The position numbers and the translations under genes are program-made. Positions 48,398-57,698 of a stretch of 64,000 nucleotides of DNA are shown piece after piece (position 1 is the stretch's first letter; every line of letters begins with the position of its first letter). Source of the DNA: Cafeteria roenbergensis. Lineage: Eukaryota; Sar; Bigyra; Bicosoecida; Cafeteriaceae. Location: assembly GCA_008330645.1 (NCBI GenBank), contig VLTN01000069.1, positions 1 through 64,000 on the forward strand, read 5' to 3'. The notes beneath the pieces are model-generated. The model did no database searches and had not been told where the DNA came from. It saw only the letters and a list, made by a program, of their open reading frames with translations.

Positions 48398-51300
48398 TCA
48401 ATCGGCCAGCTGCGCGATGCGGCCCAAGACGCGCAACATCTTGTCGGGCATGTGGTCGCGGACCATGAAGGTGCTGACCTCGAGTTCCCGGAACTCGTCC
48501 CGGTGCGCCTCTCGAATGGTGTAGTGGTTGTTCCCCGACCCGATGAAGCACGGGTAGCCGATGGTGCAGCGCGACCGGGGAACCTTTTCCATGTGGAGGA
48601 CGCGACCTCCCATTCGCATGGTTGGTACCGACGCGGCGGCCGCCGCCACAAGGTCGTCGGCGCGGAGCACCACGGAGTCCCCGTCGTCCTCGAGCATCGC
48701 AGCATCGACCGCTTCGCGGAAGCCCGCGGTCGACGACACTGCCTTGCTGATGGCTCGCGGCGCGAGTGGGTCCGTCGCCGACCGCATCCGCCTCCGAATG
48801 TCTGACGAGGTGCTGCTCAGCGACGGCTGGGGGCCAGCCGCAAGCGGCACGGACTCGTGATGGTCGCTGCGAGCGCCGCCCGGCAGGCTGGGCGGCTCCT
48901 TGCCCTGCGCCTCGGGGGCCGCTTCGATTCCCTGCGCGCCAGCCGGGCCGAGGCTTGACGCCGCTGCCACGGTGAGACAGCCACAGCAAACTCCTGGCGG
49001 GCAGCCGGCCACGCCGGGGTCCGTCCGCACCAGCTTGCAGCCCGCGGCACGGGCGAGGCACGTGACCGCCCCGCATGCGCCGGTTGCGGCGAGGAGGCGC
49101 GGCTTGGACACGCGCGCGACGCGCAGCTCGGCGAGCATCGCAGCTTGAGTTCGCCGCACGGACGACAGCGCAAGGCGGGGAACCATGTCCTTCCCCACGA
49201 CGTACGACGTCACCATGCCCGCCGTGGCCCTCGCGAGCGCTGGGGACACCAGGCCGCCGGGCGGCGCGAAGGCGTGCACCTCGAGCTTGCGGTATCGCCC
49301 GGACAGCAGCACTCCCAGGAGGGTTGCCACTCCCGCGCCGAGGGAGTGGCCGGTGACCACGAGGCGCCACGCGCCCGCCCCGGCGGGCGAGGCTGCCGGG
49401 GCGGGCGCGGCGGGGGCTGAGGCGGCGGCCGGCGGCACCGCAGCGGGGACCGCTGCCCTTGCCGGCTCCGAGGCGCCGCCTCGAGCCCCGCCGACGTCCA
49501 CCGCGACGGCGTCGTGGGCCGCTGGCATCGAGTCGGGCTCGGTGGGGTCAGCGGCGCTGGCGCCCGGAGCAGCGGCGCCCGGAGCCGCGACGGCTGGGCA
49601 CGGCGCAGCGGCTGAACGCTTTGCCTCGCCGTCCGGCCCCGACACGCTGAAGCGGCCTCGCATCTCTGCCCGCGTGGGGTCCGGGGCGCGCACGTCGTTG
49701 AACACCTCGAGCGGGGCGCCGACCCGCCCCGACGCCACCACGGCAACCGGCCGGGCAGCCGCCCCGGGCAGCGCCGCCTCGACACGCGTGTCCTCAGCGC
49801 CGCACGCCTCCAGCAGGCCGAGCTTGCGCATACGCCCCACAATGGCCAAGGCGCCGGCCCACATCGCGCGGTGGGCCAGCAGAGCCTCGCCGCCTCGCGC
49901 CCCAGCCCGGCCCGCCCCCGGAAGCAGCTGCCACCGCCGGACCCACGGCTCGATGTCCACAGGGGAGGCGTCGGCGTCAACGAGGCAGTCGGCCAGCGAC
50001 ATGGTGCCCCGCACCGACACCACCACCGCGCGCCTGGTCGAGTCAAGCGCCACAAAAAACGGCCTTCGGTGCAGCGACCCGCGGTAGGAGAGCGACGCGA
50101 TGTCGCTCAGCGGCAGCCGCGCCGAGAGACGCACCGCAGTGGCGTCGCAGCCGCAGAGCCCAGTCTCCGACGACCGCAGCGCCAGCAGCCTGGCCGGAAC
50201 TCTGCCGTCAGCTTCCCCCCCAGCACCGTCAGCCCTGGCCCTGGCGCCGGCGCTGGCGTCGGTGCCGGCGCCAGGGCCAGCCGGCGCCTCTGCGGCTCCT
50301 GCTCGCCCCGCCAAGGCTGCCCCGGCTGAGCCGGCTCGGCGAGCCCGCCGGCCGTCCGGCTCGCCGTCCGCCCAGGTGCCGCCCCGCCTGCACCCGCACG
50401 GCGCGCACCTGCCCTCCCTGTCCGAGCAGCACAGGTCGCAGGCCGTAGACGCGCCCAGGCGGCAGAACCCGCAGCAGGGGTGCATATATGCAAACAGCAA
50501 ACATCCGTACGCCGCCACGGAGTAGCGCGACCAGGCAACGGCCTCGGACAGCGCGCCCTGGCTCAGGGCGGCGGCGGCGGGGCCCGCCACGGGGGGGGCG
50601 GCGGCGGGGCCACCAGCTGCGGCAGGGGCCGCTGGCCCTGGTCGGGCTGCAGCGAGCGGTCCGGCTGCTCCCGCCGCCGGCCTCCCGGCCTGCCGGCGGC
50701 GCTGTCCCTGGCGCAGACGCAGCAGGGCGAGCCCCGCCGCGACGTCGCTGGGCGTGAGCGCGAGCCTCGATGCCGACCGCAGCGACTGCGCCATGATGGC
50801 GCCCACGCGCACCAGAGCCTCGCCCTCCTCGCCCTCGTGGTCGCAGCAGCAGGCCAGCTGCCCGCACCGGCCGGCCCACGTCGCAGCCGACCCAGTACCT
50901 TCCTCCCCCTCGCCCCCCAAGCCAGCGCTGGCGTCCAGGTCGTCGGCGTCGTCGTCGTCGTCGTGGTCGCCGCGGCCCTCGCCCCGGCTGGAGCAAAGCC
51001 GGGCGCAGCAGGCACACGCCGATGACGCCTCATGCGCTCGGCGCCCGGGCCGGGCGGTGCTGCGGCGGCGCCGGATGCGGTGCGCACTGCACGCCACGGG
51101 CAGCACCTGGCACAGCTGCAGCAGGGAGACGACGACGCTCATGTAGGCCACGACTTGCACCAGCAGGTGCGCGTCCGCCTCGGTGCCGACGGTGCACCTG
51201 CTCGAATCGGCAACGCCCAGCGTCACCACCAGCGAGATGTTGGCCAGCAAGTCCGCCCCGAAGGTCCCGAAACGGGCCACCGCGCAGGGCGCGACCCCGC

Positions 51301-51559
51301 GCCGCTTGTCGAGCTCCGGAATGGTGCCCTGAGCGGAGCGCCAGGCAAGGAAGCAATCCACCACCATTCCAAGGCCGTTCACTGCGCAAACGGCAACGGC
51401 CGCCCCGAAAATCTCCCCCGCGCACGCGGGCGTGTGGGCCAGCACCACGCCGAGCATGCCGATCACCACGGCGCGCAAGGCGGCGCTGCTGGACGCGGCC
51501 CACGCGAAGTCATCTGTGGACACCAGCAGTCGCCGCCCGAGCACCTCGAGCGCCGGCAT
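48398..51559 (-). CDS. sn1-specific diacylglycerol lipase (DAGL type)
   Basis: An integral membrane serine lipase that releases a fatty acid from the sn-1 position of diacylglycerol; in animals it makes 2-arachidonoylglycerol. The start MPALEVLGRRLLVSTDDF parallels the animal DAGL N-terminus. Four membrane segments lie at about 25-45, 50-73, 97-117 and 130-153. A segment TPSDVAAGLALLRLRQ matches the region after the membrane part of animal DAGL. A Cys-rich stretch follows, then the alpha/beta-hydrolase domain with RGTMSL, the nucleophile GHSLGAG (S739), GKDMVPR (D791) and RVLHME (H989 as candidate). Ala/Pro-rich inserts and a longer regulatory loop explain the 1,053 residues. It is followed in the same orientation by the AIG1-like gene upstream (466 bp apart). 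Confidence 0.9.
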   Translation of the reverse strand: MPALEVLGRRLLVSTDDFAWAASSSAALRAVVIGMLGVVLAHTPACAGEIFGAAVAVCAVNGLGMVVDCFLAWRSAQGTIPELDKRRGVAPCAVARFGTFGADLLANISLVVTLGVADSSRCTVGTEADAHLLVQVVAYMSVVVSLLQLCQVLPVACSAHRIRRRRSTARPGRRAHEASSACACCARLCSSRGEGRGDHDDDDDADDLDASAGLGGEGEEGTGSAATWAGRCGQLACCCDHEGEEGEALVRVGAIMAQSLRSASRLALTPSDVAAGLALLRLRQGQRRRQAGRPAAGAAGPLAAARPGPAAPAAAGGPAAAPPVAGPAAAALSQGALSEAVAWSRYSVAAYGCLLFAYMHPCCGFCRLGASTACDLCCSDREGRCAPCGCRRGGTWADGEPDGRRARRAGSAGAALAGRAGAAEAPAGPGAGTDASAGARARADGAGGEADGRVPARLLALRSSETGLCGCDATAVRLSARLPLSDIASLSYRGSLHRRPFFVALDSTRRAVVVSVRGTMSLADCLVDADASPVDIEPWVRRWQLLPGAGRAGARGGEALLAHRAMWAGALAIVGRMRKLGLLEACGAEDTRVEAALPGAAARPVAVVASGRVGAPLEVFNDVRAPDPTRAEMRGRFSVSGPDGEAKRSAAAPCPAVAAPGAAAPGASAADPTEPDSMPAAHDAVAVDVGGARGGASEPARAAVPAAVPPAAASAPAAPAPAASPAGAGAWRLVVTGHSLGAGVATLLGVLLSGRYRKLEVHAFAPPGGLVSPALARATAGMVTSYVVGKDMVPRLALSSVRRTQAAMLAELRVARVSKPRLLAATGACGAVTCLARAAGCKLVRTDPGVAGCPPGVCCGCLTVAAASSLGPAGAQGIEAAPEAQGKEPPSLPGGARSDHHESVPLAAGPQPSLSSTSSDIRRRMRSATDPLAPRAISKAVSSTAGFREAVDAAMLEDDGDSVVLRADDLVAAAAASVPTMRMGGRVLHMEKVPRSRCTIGYPCFIGSGNNHYTIREAHRDEFRELEVSTFMVRDHMPDKMLRVLGRIAQLAD

Positions 51560-52024
51560 GGGGCAGGCGAGCGCGTCGGTCTGGGCGATCCGGGTGCGAC
51601 CAAGGGCGCCTGGCCTTGCTCCAGGCGTGGCGCCGAGAGTGTGTGCTAGAGGTCTGGGGTTGGGGCGCGCAGAGGCCGAGCGCTTGCTGGCTCCTGGGTG
51701 CAACTTGGCGTTTGGGGATGGGGGGGCGTGGAATCGGGTCAGTGTGCTTCAAGCAGTGTCAGCGAATGCCACGACAAAAAGAGCGTGCATCACAAGCACA
51801 CGGGGGCAAACACGAGCAGGGGCCGGCAGGCGCGCGCTTGCGGAGCCAAGCAGCGGCCCGCCTCGAAGCATTCAAGCAGGTTGGCGCGCGCCGCAGGCTG
51901 CAGTGACTGGTGCAAAGGACGGCAGCGTGCGCAGGAGGGCCGACACGGCGCCGGGGTGCGCGGGGCCCTCCCCCGCTGTGCCAGTGGCAGTGGGTTTCGG
52001 TGGCGGCTCGGTCCTCGTTCGCGC
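51560..52024. other. Intergenic between DAGL promoter and AIG1-like 3' end
   Basis: About 465 bp between two minus-strand genes. No recognisable gene, RNA or repeat; a G-run is at about 51720-51726. Confidence 0.4.
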
Positions 52025-53626
52025 TCAGCGGTCTCTGGCAACCACAGCGTAGCCCCCGCGGCCGCCGGCCTGCTTCCGCCACTCGTCGTCGTCCGCCACG
52101 GCGAGCCCCGTCGGGGCAGCAACGCTGCAGTAGCCGCAGCAGCAGCACTCGTAGGTGCAGCAGGTGCAGCAGGTGCAGCAGCAGGCTGAGGCAGTGATGC
52201 AGCCGCCCCCCCACACGGGCCCCACGCTGAGCCACCTGCCCAGGAGCCACACCACGGCGAGCAGCACCCACGCGCCGGCGATGACCCCTCCCACGGCCGC
52301 GTCGCCGTGCCGTTCGATGGGGTCTTGCACCCCCGGGTAGGGCCACACGCCGTTCTGGTCGAACGTGAGGAGGTTCCAGAGGCCGTACGCAAGACCGAAC
52401 AGGCCGGCCAGGCAGGCGCCCAGCATGACGCCGCGCGGGTACCGGTGGCGCACCAGGAGGAGCTCGATGACGACGAAGACGAGGGTGGCGCCGTGCTCCC
52501 AGGATGAGCGCACCGCGTCGCCGGCGTCCGTCTCGAAGCGGTGTATGGTGCTCTTGGCGGGGAAGATGAGTGTCCAGAAGCCCACGCTCACGCACAGCGC
52601 CACGGCGATCTCGAGGGAGAAGAGCCGGTCGCGCAGGGCGAGCAGGCGCAGCGTCAGGGGCTCCAGCACGCGCGCCGCCCGGCCCAGCCCGTGCTCGAGC
52701 GGAGCCCCGTCGCAGCACGACCAGGACGGCCCCGCGCAGCAGAGCTCGTTGTGGGGCGTCACGGGGGGCGCGGGGGCGCCGCCGAGCGCGTCGCCGCCGC
52801 GGCCGCGAGCGCGCGGCACCACCACCCCGTGGTCCTCGTCGAACGGGATCGACGCCACGCCCTCCGACGTGCCCAACAGGCGAGTGCCCCCGCGCGCCGC
52901 GCCGAGGAACACGCGGTCGGTCCAGTCCGCGGATACGCCCTGCAGGTCCCGCGCAAGCGCCGCCGACGTGACGAGCGCGACGAGGAAGTAGAGCGTCTGG
53001 AGGGTCAGGCCCCAGATGGTCAGGAACACGTACACGCCGGCGAAGTGGTATTGCGGCGAGGCGCCCACCACCAGCTGCCACGCCAGGAAGCTTGCGTTGC
53101 CTGCGGCGAGAAGGGCGCCATGGGTCAGCCCGGGCGGCCGGGGCGAGCAGCAGCAACGGCGGTCGCGCGCGCGGGCGGCGACCCACTGCAAGTTCGGCGG
53201 CTGCCGTTGCAGTGCCGGGCTCGCTGCGCCCCCGTGGCCTCAGCGGCGGCCGCAGGGCGCTCGGGGCGGACGCAGAACGAACGCACGCCCGTCCGGGAGC
53301 TTCAGGCAGCAGGGCGCCGGCGAGAGCCGGAGCCGCAGGCCTGGCAGCGGGCAGGCCGTGGCTGGTTCAAGGTGACCCTTCGCATCGCAAAGCGCTGCCG
53401 ACGGCGCTGGCGGGCAAGCCAAGCCGGGCCCGCAAACGCGACGGGCGCGCTGTCGAGAGACGCTGCAAGCAGTGGCCCGCGCTCGAGCCTCACACACGAA
53501 GGCGATGGCATGGAAGACGATGAAGCAGGTTGGCGAGGCGCGGCCAAACACCTGGAATCTCTGCGTCGAGTTCGGCACCACAGCCTCCTCAAGCCCCATG
53601 CTGCGCATGGATCCTGCAGCAGCCAT
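52025..53626 (-). CDS. AIG1/FAR-17a (ADTRP)-type membrane protein, two exons, Cys-rich tail
   Basis: AIG1 and ADTRP are multi-pass membrane threonine hydrolases that cleave fatty-acid esters of hydroxy fatty acids. Exon 1 (53626-53494) ends PTCFIVFHAIAFV at a GTGAGG donor; exon 2 (53100-52025) restores the frame as C-N-A-S-F-L-A-W, giving about 402 residues. Several hydrophobic segments follow. The diagnostic stretch is SWEHGATLVFVVIELLLVRH (the family's His) followed by FDQNGVWPYPG, close to the WVYPF motif of AIG1. After the last membrane segment there is a cysteine cluster (CCCTCCTCCTYECCCCGYC), not typical of the family and a likely palmitoylation or metal-binding site. Other in-frame Met codons lie upstream of 53626. 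Family membership is moderately sure. Confidence 0.68.
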
Positions 53627-53790
53627 GGTCGGTGCTGCCAGGAGGGTTTGCGGCCAGACTGCGGCTTGGCGGCCCAGCCAGGTGCTCGTGGGCTCCCGTT
53701 GTCGGCGGCGCCTGACCCAATATTCGGCTCCCGACATGGATGACGCCGTGGCCGGAGCCGCCGCCGGCGACAACACACTCCTCAGCGAGG
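53627..53790. promoter_or_regulatory. Compact divergent promoter, AIG1-like and UBL genes
   Basis: Only 164 bp lie between the two chosen start codons, which point away from each other. No specific element is recognised. If the AIG1-like protein starts at an upstream Met, the spacing is even less. Confidence 0.3.
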
Positions 53791-54672
53791 ATGCTGATCC
53801 GCGTCATCCGCGTGTCCACGGGGGCAGAGAGTCGGCTCACCGTCGATAGGGCCAGAGACACGGTGGGCGACATCAAGCGCAGGGTGAGGGGCGAATGCGG
53901 CACACGTGTGGCGCATTCCTGAGGGGTTGCGCTGCTGCAGTCCCGCGGCAGCGGGGAGCCGACAGCGTGGGGGCTGCGCATAGCGTTGAATTTGGGCGCG
54001 GCATGGCTTGCCAACGCCTTTGCGCAAACCGTGGCCGGGCTCCTGTCGTTGCCGCAGCTGTTTGCTGCCGAGCTCGCCGCCGGCAAGTCAGTCCGCCTGG
54101 TATGCAACGGGACGCTCCTTCAGGACGACCGGTCCGTTCGCGACTTGGACGGCGACCCCGCCGTAGTGCACGCAGTGGTGACGCGGCCAGACGGCGGCCC
54201 CGCTGATGGCCCAGGCGGCGCCGCCGAGGGCCGCGCTGCCGAGGGCCGCGCCCCTGGCGGCAACCGCGCCTTCGGCGCAGCGAGGCACGCGCGCGGCGGC
54301 ATGGGAGGCGGCATGGGGGGCGGCTACGGCTTGGCGGGCGGCCTTCGGGGCGCGTGCCGGTGGCTCTGCAGCGCGTGCTCGCTGTGCGACGGGCTGCCCC
54401 GGCGCGCCGCCGACGGGCTGCAGGGGCTGCACGGCGCGCCCCTCCACGAGCTGGTGCGGGACGGGGCGAGGAGCTGCTCAGCAGAGCACGTGACGGGGCT
54501 GCTGCTGCTGCTGCTGTGGCTGCTGCGGTGGTGGGCGCCACACCTCGTCGACTCACTCGCCACCGGCATCCTCCTCCTGCTCAGCGCCCTGTGGCTGGCG
54601 GTGGCATCGCACTGCGGCTCGCGGTGGCCCCGGTCGCTGTTCGACCCGAGGCGCCTCGCCGCCGCCGACTGA
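53791..54672 (+). CDS. Membrane-anchored ubiquitin-like domain protein (TMUB-like), two exons
   Basis: Exon 1 (53791-53883) encodes MLIRVIRVSTGAESRLTVD and the first helix of a ubiquitin-like fold; a 174 bp intron (GTGAGG...GCCGCAG) follows. Exon 2 (54058-54672) continues LFAAELAAGKSVRLVCNGTL, LQDDRSVRDL and VVHAVVTRPDGG, completing the fold in about 78 residues. A Gly/Ala-rich linker, a short Cys-containing segment and two hydrophobic helices near the end (VTGLLLLLLWLL; ATGILLLLSALWLAV) follow. Total 235 residues. This order (UBL, linker, C-terminal membrane helices) matches TMUB1/2, which act with ER-associated degradation ligases. There is no di-Gly end, so it is not a conjugated modifier. 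Function is by analogy. Confidence 0.72.
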
Positions 54673-54948
54673 CCGTGCGCGGCACCAGCGTTCTCTTCCC
54701 AGCCCCCCCGGGGGGGGCGGGGCCGCTCCAGGCTGGCGGCAGTGCGCTCAACTATCTGTGTGTGAGAGCGCGTGTTTGTGTGTGTGTGTGTGTGATTGGC
54801 TGATTGGCTGATCACTGCGGCTGTGGGCGCGGCGCTTTGGTGCAGGGCAGAGCGCGCGCGCGCCAGCCCGTGGCTGTCCAAGCAGCGATGAAATGCGACG
54901 CTGGCACTGCCGCGGGCACGGGCGCCGAGGCGGCGCAGCGCGCATCGC
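54673..54948. other. Short convergent intergenic region with GT repeat
   Basis: About 275 bp between convergent stops. It contains a GT dinucleotide tract near 54773-54793 and a doubled GATTGGCT just after it. No gene is seen. Confidence 0.5.
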
Positions 54949-57195
54949 TCACAGACGGGCCGGCCGGGGGCTGACCGCCGACGACGCTGCGCCCAGGATA
55001 CCCGCAGAGGGGAGCACGTCCACGGGCACGGGGCCCTGTGGGGCGCTGGCGCTGATCCCGTCCAGCACCGCCGCCGCGGCCCGCTGGCCCGTGGCCATGG
55101 CGCCGTGGACCGTCATCGGGCTGTCCAGCTCCTCATCCGCCCCTGCGCACGCCTCCCCGGCGAAGAGGACCGCACCACCCATGTGCGGCGACTGCATAGC
55201 TCGCCTGGCTGCCGAACCGCCGGCGGGCGCGGCGATGCCCCGCGCGTGCAGAGCGGCGCGGAGCGCGCCGTCGGCCCTGGCCTCTGCCGCCGACGGGCTG
55301 GTGTAGGCTCGGCCCCAGCAGCCCACTGCCCCGCCCAGCAGCGCCCCGAACCGGCCGGCGCCCATGCCAAAAGCGCGCTCAAGCTGCGCCGCCAGCGCCG
55401 CCACCAGCTGCGACGGGCCCAGCCGCATCAGCCGCTTGGCATTGTCCGCCGTGGCGAACCCCACGGCGATAAAGTCGCCGCCGCGCTCCGCGGGCCCCCC
55501 GCGCACTGGCTCGAACAGGCAAGGCTGCGACAGCCCGGGCCCCCGTGCCCCCGCCCCGAGCTCCACCGCGCCTGCCGGGTCCAGCGACGCTGTCACGCGC
55601 TGGCCCGTTCCGGCAGAGCTGTTGAACCACACTTCGGGAAACCACACGGACTGCGAACCCGCCGCCGCGCCAGGGAGGCCCACGGGCGGCGCCTCGAACA
55701 CGGCGCCGTGAGCGTCCTCGGGCCACACTGGCCGGCGAAACCGCGCAATGACCTTGAGCGCCGGCTCTGTCTGGATGCACGCGAGGCACGCCGCCTGCAG
55801 AGGGGGCAGCGGCGGGTCGAACAGCGGCCCCGGGGCGTCGCCCGGGCGGGCCGAAGCCCCCGCCGCCGCGGGCTCGCAGTCCGACGGGGCAGCGCCGTCG
55901 GAGGCAGAGCCGGCGAGCAGGTGCGGCGGAAGCGTGACCACCACCGCGTCGAAGCGCTCCTCCCACCGCCCGGCCGCGGCCCGAGCTGCGGCGGTTTCGC
56001 GGCTCGGTGTGGCGTCGAGGAGACCCGCCGCCGCCGCCTGGGCGGGGCCGAATGCGGTGGGCGGCAGAGCCGTCAACTGCGCCGCCGTCGGCGCTGACTG
56101 GCCGCCCCAGGTGAGCGACACTGAGCGACGCCCGGCCATGCGGCCCCAGAGAGCCGGTGCCTCGCCGACGAGGGCGCCTGCCGCCGCGGCGGCGGCCCCC
56201 GACGCAGCGGGTGACGGGGCCGCCGCCGCCTCCGCCGATGCGGCCTTGACCTCGAGGACGGGTGACCCGGCCCGAAGCTGCACCCCGGCCGCGGCCAGTC
56301 GCCGGCAGAGCCAGGTCAGAAGCACATCGTAGCCCCCCTCAAGGCGGAAGTCAGCCCCGTCCTCCTCCTCCCCCTCCTCCTCCTCCTCGCTGGGATGGCT
56401 GGCATCGCTTGCGGGGCCAGCTTCGCCAGCGGCAGCGGCGCGGCCGCCGCTGGGGTGACCGTCGCCCGCGCGGCTGCCAGCAACGGCCGCCGTTGAGGCC
56501 GCCTCCTCAACCGCCGCCTCGTCCTTCTCCCACGCCCGCTCCGTCGTCGCGCACAGACCCGAGGCGAGCTCAGACGCAGCGATGCAGGCCGTATTGGCGA
56601 AGCCCGCTCCGAAGAGGCTGCCGCCGCCCGAAGCAACGGCGCGGTGCGAGCAGCGCACGTCTTGCAACGCCTGCCCCAGAGGCCGCAGGTCCGACTGCGA
56701 CCACTCCATCAGGGGGCCGTGCAGCGCAGCGTGGGAGCTCTCCGCTGCGGCGATGGCAGACGAGGTCGCTGCCTCGGCGGCCAGGCGGTCGAAGCGCACT
56801 GCGCGCCATGCCGCCCCGTCGTCCGTGCGGACGACGTAGTAGGCGCTCCCACCGTCAGGCGCTGCCTTTGCAGGGGGTCCGCCGTCGCCCTGGGCCCACA
56901 CGGCAAGGCGCCGAAGCTGCCACCCGTTCTCGGCCGCGAGCTGGGACAGCAGCGTCGAGCTGCCATGGACAAACTCGGCCCCCAGATCAAGCTTGAGCCC
57001 AGGGCCCAGGGTGGCGGGCAGCAGCCTCCCGCCCAGGCGAGGCGCTGCCTCGAACACAGTCACGCGGGGCACCGGGGCGCCTCGAGGAGTGGCCTCCTTC
57101 CCGCGAACTCGCCAAGGCTCGACCAAGCAAAGCGCGCACCACAGACCCGCGATTCCGCCGCCCACGACGGCCACGCTCGGCCGCTCCGAAGCCAT
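54949..57195 (-). CDS. FAD-dependent amine oxidase (polyamine/monoamine oxidase superfamily)
   Basis: These enzymes oxidise amines, producing an imine and hydrogen peroxide, with FAD as cofactor. The start MASERPSVAVVGGGIAGLW places the dinucleotide-binding GGGIAG at residues 11-16. It is followed by VFEAAPRLGGRL and DLGAEFVHGSS, both hallmarks of the amine oxidase family. The C-terminal FAD motif is LFAGEACAG...MTVHGAMATGQRAA. Length is 748 residues, some 250 more than typical, due to Ala/Glu-rich inserts around residues 270-320 and 390-450. No SWIRM or Tower domain is present, so it is not an LSD1-type histone demethylase. There is no obvious signal or membrane segment. The substrate cannot be read from the sequence. 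No intron is needed. Confidence 0.85.
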   Translation of the reverse strand: MASERPSVAVVGGGIAGLWCALCLVEPWRVRGKEATPRGAPVPRVTVFEAAPRLGGRLLPATLGPGLKLDLGAEFVHGSSTLLSQLAAENGWQLRRLAVWAQGDGGPPAKAAPDGGSAYYVVRTDDGAAWRAVRFDRLAAEAATSSAIAAAESSHAALHGPLMEWSQSDLRPLGQALQDVRCSHRAVASGGGSLFGAGFANTACIAASELASGLCATTERAWEKDEAAVEEAASTAAVAGSRAGDGHPSGGRAAAAGEAGPASDASHPSEEEEEGEEEDGADFRLEGGYDVLLTWLCRRLAAAGVQLRAGSPVLEVKAASAEAAAAPSPAASGAAAAAAGALVGEAPALWGRMAGRRSVSLTWGGQSAPTAAQLTALPPTAFGPAQAAAAGLLDATPSRETAAARAAAGRWEERFDAVVVTLPPHLLAGSASDGAAPSDCEPAAAGASARPGDAPGPLFDPPLPPLQAACLACIQTEPALKVIARFRRPVWPEDAHGAVFEAPPVGLPGAAAGSQSVWFPEVWFNSSAGTGQRVTASLDPAGAVELGAGARGPGLSQPCLFEPVRGGPAERGGDFIAVGFATADNAKRLMRLGPSQLVAALAAQLERAFGMGAGRFGALLGGAVGCWGRAYTSPSAAEARADGALRAALHARGIAAPAGGSAARRAMQSPHMGGAVLFAGEACAGADEELDSPMTVHGAMATGQRAAAAVLDGISASAPQGPVPVDVLPSAGILGAASSAVSPRPARL

Positions 57196-57698
57196 GGCGG
57201 CCTCGGATGGACCTCTTCGGGCCAGGCCTGGGCTCCCGCGCTGTGCCGCGCCCTGCCCGCAGTTGACTGCCTCGAGCAGTGGACGAGACAGAGCTCCGAC
57301 CGCGCGGCAGAGTCGCGACGACAGTTGCTGCTGGCCAGGAAGCGCGGGCAAGGGCGATGCGGCGACGGCCCGTGCCCGCACGCGCGCACACTCGCCTCCG
57401 GCTTTGCAGCTGCAACACACGCAACTGCGGCGGGGCCTCGATGCATGGGGTCGCGCGCGCCACGCCCTGTCGCAACATCGCCGTCCGCCCGAATCGAAGA
57501 GCAAACCGAGCTCCGCCTGCAAAAGTTCAAGCTCCACCGCGCCACACGTTGCGCGGCGCGCCAATCGGCGAGAACGAAGCCAGCACGGGGCAGGTGGCCG
57601 TGTGGAGGGAGTGTAATTCGAAACGAGAGGGCACATGTGGTTTGCCCCAACAGGAAGCAAGACCGAGTGGTTTGTGGCGCGGTTTCAACACCGGCGCG
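57196..57698. other. Intergenic between amine oxidase promoter and EF-hand gene 3' end
   Basis: About 500 bp between two minus-strand genes. Open frames on both strands lack domains. No RNA gene or repeat is recognised. Confidence 0.4.

Noticed and set aside
54949-57195. Amine oxidase as an LSD1-like histone demethylase
   Set aside because: No SWIRM domain and no Tower insertion.
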